From Alphaproteobacteria bacterium (lineage in GTDB: Bacteria > Pseudomonadota > Alphaproteobacteria > Micropepsales > Micropepsaceae), in assembly GCA_015654715.1 (NCBI GenBank), contig JAATGK010000484.1, positions 1 through 7,595 of the forward strand: 7,595 nucleotides of DNA, written 5' to 3'. Made by a program: the position numbers and the translations under genes. Shown here in pieces: positions 5,118 to 7,595 of the stretch (positions within the stretch are counted from its first letter, which is position 1; every line of letters begins with the position of its first letter). The notes under the pieces were generated by a model. The model was not told the DNA's origin and made no database searches. It worked only from the letters and a program-made list of their open reading frames with translations.

Positions 5118-5916
5118 CCAACCGATTGGCGTTTTCGATTCCGGCATGGGCGGGCTCACTGTCATGCGCGCGTTGGCCGAAAAATTGCCGGGCGAACAAT
5201 TCCTTTATCTCGGCGATACCGCCCGCTTGCCGTACGGCACCAAAAGCGCCGACACCGTGCGCCGTTATGCCCTGCAGGCCGCCCATGCCTTGACGAAGCG
5301 CGATGTCAAACTGGTGGTGATTGCCTGCAATACCGCTTCGGTCGGCCTGCCCTATCTGCAGGAAGCGCTGGCGCCGCTGCCGGTGATCGGGGTGATCGAA
5401 CCCGGCGCTGAAGCCGCGCTCGCTGCGGCACCGGGCGGCCCGATCGGCGTCATCGCCACCGAAGGCACCGTCAAAGGCGGCGCCTACGTCCGCGCCATTC
5501 ATGCGCTATCTGCCGCGCCGGTGGTGCAGCAAGCCTGCCCGCTGTTCGTGCCGATGGCCGAAGAAGGCTTGACTGACGGGCCGATCGCCGAAGCGGTGGC
5601 GCATCGCTATCTCGATCCCCTCATGGCGCGCTTGCCGCGGCCGAAAGTGCTGGTCTTGGGCTGCACCCATTATCCGGCGCTGAAAAATGTCATCGCCCGC
5701 GTCGTCGGCCCTGAAGTGAAACTGGTCGACAGCGCCGCCATCACTGCCGATGTCGTGGCGCGCGTGCTGGCCGAGCGAGGCCTCGCCGCATCGGAAAATC
5801 CGGGCCCGCATCACTTCTATTGCACCGATGCGCCCGACCGTTTCGCGCGGGTTGGCGAAATTTTCTTCGGCAGCCAGATCGATCCCGGCGCGGTGGAACA
5901 AGTGGACTTGCAGTAA
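5110..5916 (+). CDS. murI: Glutamate racemase
   Basis: A 268-residue cytosolic, cofactor-independent racemase that interconverts L- and D-glutamate and supplies D-Glu for position two of the peptidoglycan stem peptide. The family hallmarks are all present: GVFDSGMGGLTV (7-18; Asp10, Ser11), YLGDTARLPYGTKS (33-46), the first catalytic cysteine Cys73 in IACNTAS, PMAEEG (148-153; Glu152), and the second catalytic cysteine Cys185 in LGCTHYP with His187. The length is typical. The ATG at 5110 gives MNNQPIGVFDSG; a TTG directly before it at 5107 is a possible but less likely start. The start lies eight bases inside dapE, so translation is probably coupled. Linkage to dapD and dapE makes sense: D-Glu and meso-DAP are added one after the other by MurD and MurE. 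Confidence 0.96.
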   Translation: MNNQPIGVFDSGMGGLTVMRALAEKLPGEQFLYLGDTARLPYGTKSADTVRRYALQAAHALTKRDVKLVVIACNTASVGLPYLQEALAPLPVIGVIEPGAEAALAAAPGGPIGVIATEGTVKGGAYVRAIHALSAAPVVQQACPLFVPMAEEGLTDGPIAEAVAHRYLDPLMARLPRPKVLVLGCTHYPALKNVIARVVGPEVKLVDSAAITADVVARVLAERGLAASENPGPHHFYCTDAPDRFARVGEIFFGSQIDPGAVEQVDLQ

Positions 5917-5936
5917 TTGCGCGCAACGCGCGCGGG
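5917..5936. terminator. GCGCGC hairpin between convergent murI and truA
   Basis: GCGCGC (5919-5924), loop AAC, GCGCGC (5928-5933) forms a perfect six-base stem, extended by wobble pairs, filling almost the whole 20-base gap between two convergent stop codons. It is symmetric and could act on both strands. There is no T-run on either side, so intrinsic termination would be weak; it may instead block read-through or 3' decay. Confidence 0.4.
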
Positions 5937-6674
5937 CTAATAATCCACCTTCACAAAATACAGCCCATCGGGCGGCGAGACGGGGCCGCAACGCGAGCGG
6001 TCGCAAGCTTTCAGCGCGGCGGCGACATCGCGCGAGCGCCGTTTGCCTTCGCCGACCAGTTTCAGGGTGCCGACCATCGAGCGCACTTGATGATGCAGGA
6101 ACGAGCGGGCGCTGGCTTCAATGTCGATCTCATCAAGGGCGCGGCGGACGGTCAGTTTGTCGAGCGTCTTGACCGGCGACTTGGCCTGGCATTCCGAAGC
6201 GCGGAAGGTGGTGAAATCGTGCTGGCCGATCAGGGTTTGGGCGGCGGCGTGCATGGCGTCGGCATCGAGTTCATGCACCACCTGCCAGGCACGGCCGCGG
6301 TCGAGCGCCAGCGGGGCGCGGCGGCAAACGATGCGATAAAGATAATGCCGCGCATGGGCCGAAAAACGGGCGTGGAAGTCCGGATCGGCGATTTCGGCCT
6401 TGAGCACGGCAATCGGCGACGGCCGCACGAAGTGATTGAGGGCATCGCGCACTTTGTCGGGCGCAAAATCGCGCGCGAGATCGAAATGCGCCACTTGCCC
6501 TAACGCATGCACGCCGGCATCGGTCCGCCCGGCGCCAGTGACGGTGACGGTTTCATGGCTGAACGCGTGGATGGCCGCTTCCAGCGTGCCTTGCACCGAC
6601 GGGCCGTTATCCTGCCGCTGCCAACCGACAAAGGGCCCGCCGTCGTATTCCACCGTGATGCGATAGCGCGGCAT
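5937..6674 (-). CDS. truA: tRNA pseudouridine(38-40) synthase
   Basis: A 245-residue enzyme that isomerises uridines 38, 39 and 40 in the anticodon stem-loop of many tRNAs. The start [20 protein letters not shown] is a textbook TruA N-terminus. The catalytic aspartate is Asp52 in [15 protein letters not shown] (47-61). Further family features are RHYLYRI (about 109-115), HDFTTFRAS with following Cys (about 151-160), the [13 protein letters not shown] segment (about 194-206) and the C-terminus [12 protein letters not shown]. The length is slightly shorter than the E. coli protein, as usual in this class. The ATG overlaps the fmt stop by one base (TGATG on the minus strand), so the gene is translated from the fmt transcript. 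Confidence 0.96.
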   Translation of the reverse strand: MPRYRITVEYDGGPFVGWQRQDNGPSVQGTLEAAIHAFSHETVTVTGAGRTDAGVHALGQVAHFDLARDFAPDKVRDALNHFVRPSPIAVLKAEIADPDFHARFSAHARHYLYRIVCRRAPLALDRGRAWQVVHELDADAMHAAAQTLIGQHDFTTFRASECQAKSPVKTLDKLTVRRALDEIDIEASARSFLHHQVRSMVGTLKLVGEGKRRSRDVAAALKACDRSRCGPVSPPDGLYFVKVDY

Positions 6675-7585
6675 CAGGCGAGCACCGTACCCGGCGCCAG
6701 CGACCAGCCGCGGAGCAGGTCGGCGGCGTTGAGCGCGCTTTTGCCGGGGCGCTGGACACGTAACAGCCGCACCGCTCCGGAGCCGCAGGCGATGGTGAGC
6801 GCGTCATCCAGCACCGTGCCCGGCGCGCCGTAGCCGTTTACCGGCTCGGCGAAGAGGATTTTCAAACGCTCGCCGCTGGCTTCGGTGAAAGCGCCGGGCC
6901 AAGGCGACAGAGCGCGGATGTGGCAGTCTACTTCGACCGCCGGTTTGGTCCAATCGATGCGGGCTTCGTCTTTGAGGATTTTCTTGGCGTAGGTGGCGCC
7001 CGCTTCGGCTTGTGCGACAACTGTGGCGTTGCCGCTTTCGAGCAGCTTTAGCCCGCGGGCCATTAGCTTGGCACCGGATTTGGCGAGTTCGTTGGTCAGC
7101 TCCCCCGCGGTCTTGCGGCCGACGGGGGTTTTTTCGGTCAGCAGCACCGGACCGGTATCCAGGCCCTCTTCCATCCGCATGACCATGACGCCGGTCATCT
7201 CGTCGCCCGCCATCACGGCGCGCTGGATCGGGGCGGCGCCGAGCCAGCGCGGCAACAGCGAGCCGTGCAGATACCAGCAGCCGAGGCGCGGGGCCTCCAA
7301 AATCGGCTTGGGCAGAATCAGGCCGTAAGCAGCAATGACGGCGACGTCGAGGTTCAAAGCGGCGAATGCGGCTTGCGGCTCCGGTTGGCGCAAACTGACA
7401 GGTGTGCGGACTTCAAAACCATGCGCCAGCGCCAGTTTGGCGACCGGCGACGGCTCTTCCTTCATGCCGCGGCCTTTGGGACGGGCGGGCTGGGAATAGA
7501 CCGCGGCGATATCGTGGCCCTCGGCGATCAATTCGGCGAGCAACGGCACGGCAAAATCCGGCGTGCCCATAAAGGCTAAGCGCAT
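6674..7585 (-). CDS. fmt: Methionyl-tRNA formyltransferase with an altered active-site Asn
   Basis: A 303-residue cytosolic enzyme that formylates Met-tRNAfMet with 10-formyl-THF for translation initiation. The N-terminus [16 protein letters not shown], the loop [12 protein letters not shown] (31-42) that contacts the tRNA acceptor, [12 protein letters not shown] (85-96), and [11 protein letters not shown] with Asp143 (139-149) are standard. The C-terminal OB-like domain (about 205-303) includes KDEARIDW and ALSPWPGAF. The active-site segment is unusual: [20 protein letters not shown] (101-120), where relatives have an Asn two residues before the His (Asn106/His108/Asp144 in E. coli). Here that Asn is Tyr105, and the usual Arg of PRWRG is Leu115; His107 and Asp143 remain. 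The frame is intact and the gene looks otherwise functional. It is the first gene of an fmt-truA operon; a deformylase gene (def) would be expected just beyond the right edge. Confidence 0.94.
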   Translation of the reverse strand: MRLAFMGTPDFAVPLLAELIAEGHDIAAVYSQPARPKGRGMKEEPSPVAKLALAHGFEVRTPVSLRQPEPQAAFAALNLDVAVIAAYGLILPKPILEAPRLGCWYLHGSLLPRWLGAAPIQRAVMAGDEMTGVMVMRMEEGLDTGPVLLTEKTPVGRKTAGELTNELAKSGAKLMARGLKLLESGNATVVAQAEAGATYAKKILKDEARIDWTKPAVEVDCHIRALSPWPGAFTEASGERLKILFAEPVNGYGAPGTVLDDALTIACGSGAVRLLRVQRPGKSALNAADLLRGWSLAPGTVLA

Positions 7586-7595
7586 CGCACCCCCA
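7586..7595 (-). promoter_or_regulatory. Probable ribosome-binding site of fmt
   Basis: On the minus strand the start codon is preceded by TGGGGGTGCG. The GGGGG, four bases before the ATG, can pair with part of the anti-Shine-Dalgarno sequence. Spacing is slightly short. It supports the ATG at 7585 as the start, which the conserved N-terminus also indicates. Confidence 0.35.

Noticed and set aside
5820..6503. Plus-strand open frame of 227 codons across the murI end and truA
   Set aside because: It overlaps the end of murI in another frame and is antisense to truA, whose catalytic motif and full length are clear.
1..7595. Search for CRISPR arrays, tRNA or rRNA genes, riboswitches, toxin-antitoxin pairs or defence genes
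   Set aside because: None seen. The only repeats are the REP-like and IS-terminal ones; every long stretch is otherwise filled by recognisable housekeeping genes.

Overview
The window is GC-rich and almost fully coding. It reads as a chromosomal housekeeping segment of an alphaproteobacterium. The best marker is an HdaA-type DnaA regulator (short N-terminal clamp motif plus a single AAA+ domain). The fmt-truA pair close to dapE and dapD also fits that class. I would lean towards a Rhodospirillales-like or related deep alphaproteobacterial lineage, but the sequence does not settle this.

Layout. (1) 1-840, plus strand: the C-terminal end of a small membrane protein, probably a CDP-alcohol phosphatidyltransferase, coupled through a TGATG overlap to hdaA. 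(2) 841-2398: no native gene. This stretch holds a composite intergenic repeat built of nested inverted repeats and two REP-like palindromes, with a complete IS5-family insertion sequence (about 1173 bp, one intact 334-residue DDE transposase) sitting inside the loop of the second palindrome. (3) 2399-5916, plus strand: a tight cluster of a HAD-family pyrimidine 5'-nucleotidase, dapD, dapE and murI. (4) 5937-7585, minus strand: fmt followed by truA, overlapping by one base and converging on murI across a 20-base gap that contains a GCGCGC hairpin.

How the genes work together. DapD and DapE are two steps of the succinylase route to meso-diaminopimelate and lysine. MurI makes D-glutamate. D-Glu and meso-DAP are consecutive residues of the peptidoglycan stem peptide, so the dapD-dapE-murI cluster is a coherent wall-precursor unit. 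Fmt and TruA act in translation (initiator tRNA formylation and tRNA pseudouridylation). HdaA acts in replication control.

Nothing here looks like an undescribed multi-gene system. The points most worth a second look are the IS5 element inserted in a REP palindrome with imperfect flanking direct repeats, the roughly 219-bp composite repeat that can be reconstructed around it, and the replacement of the normally invariant catalytic Asn of Fmt by Tyr (residue 105).
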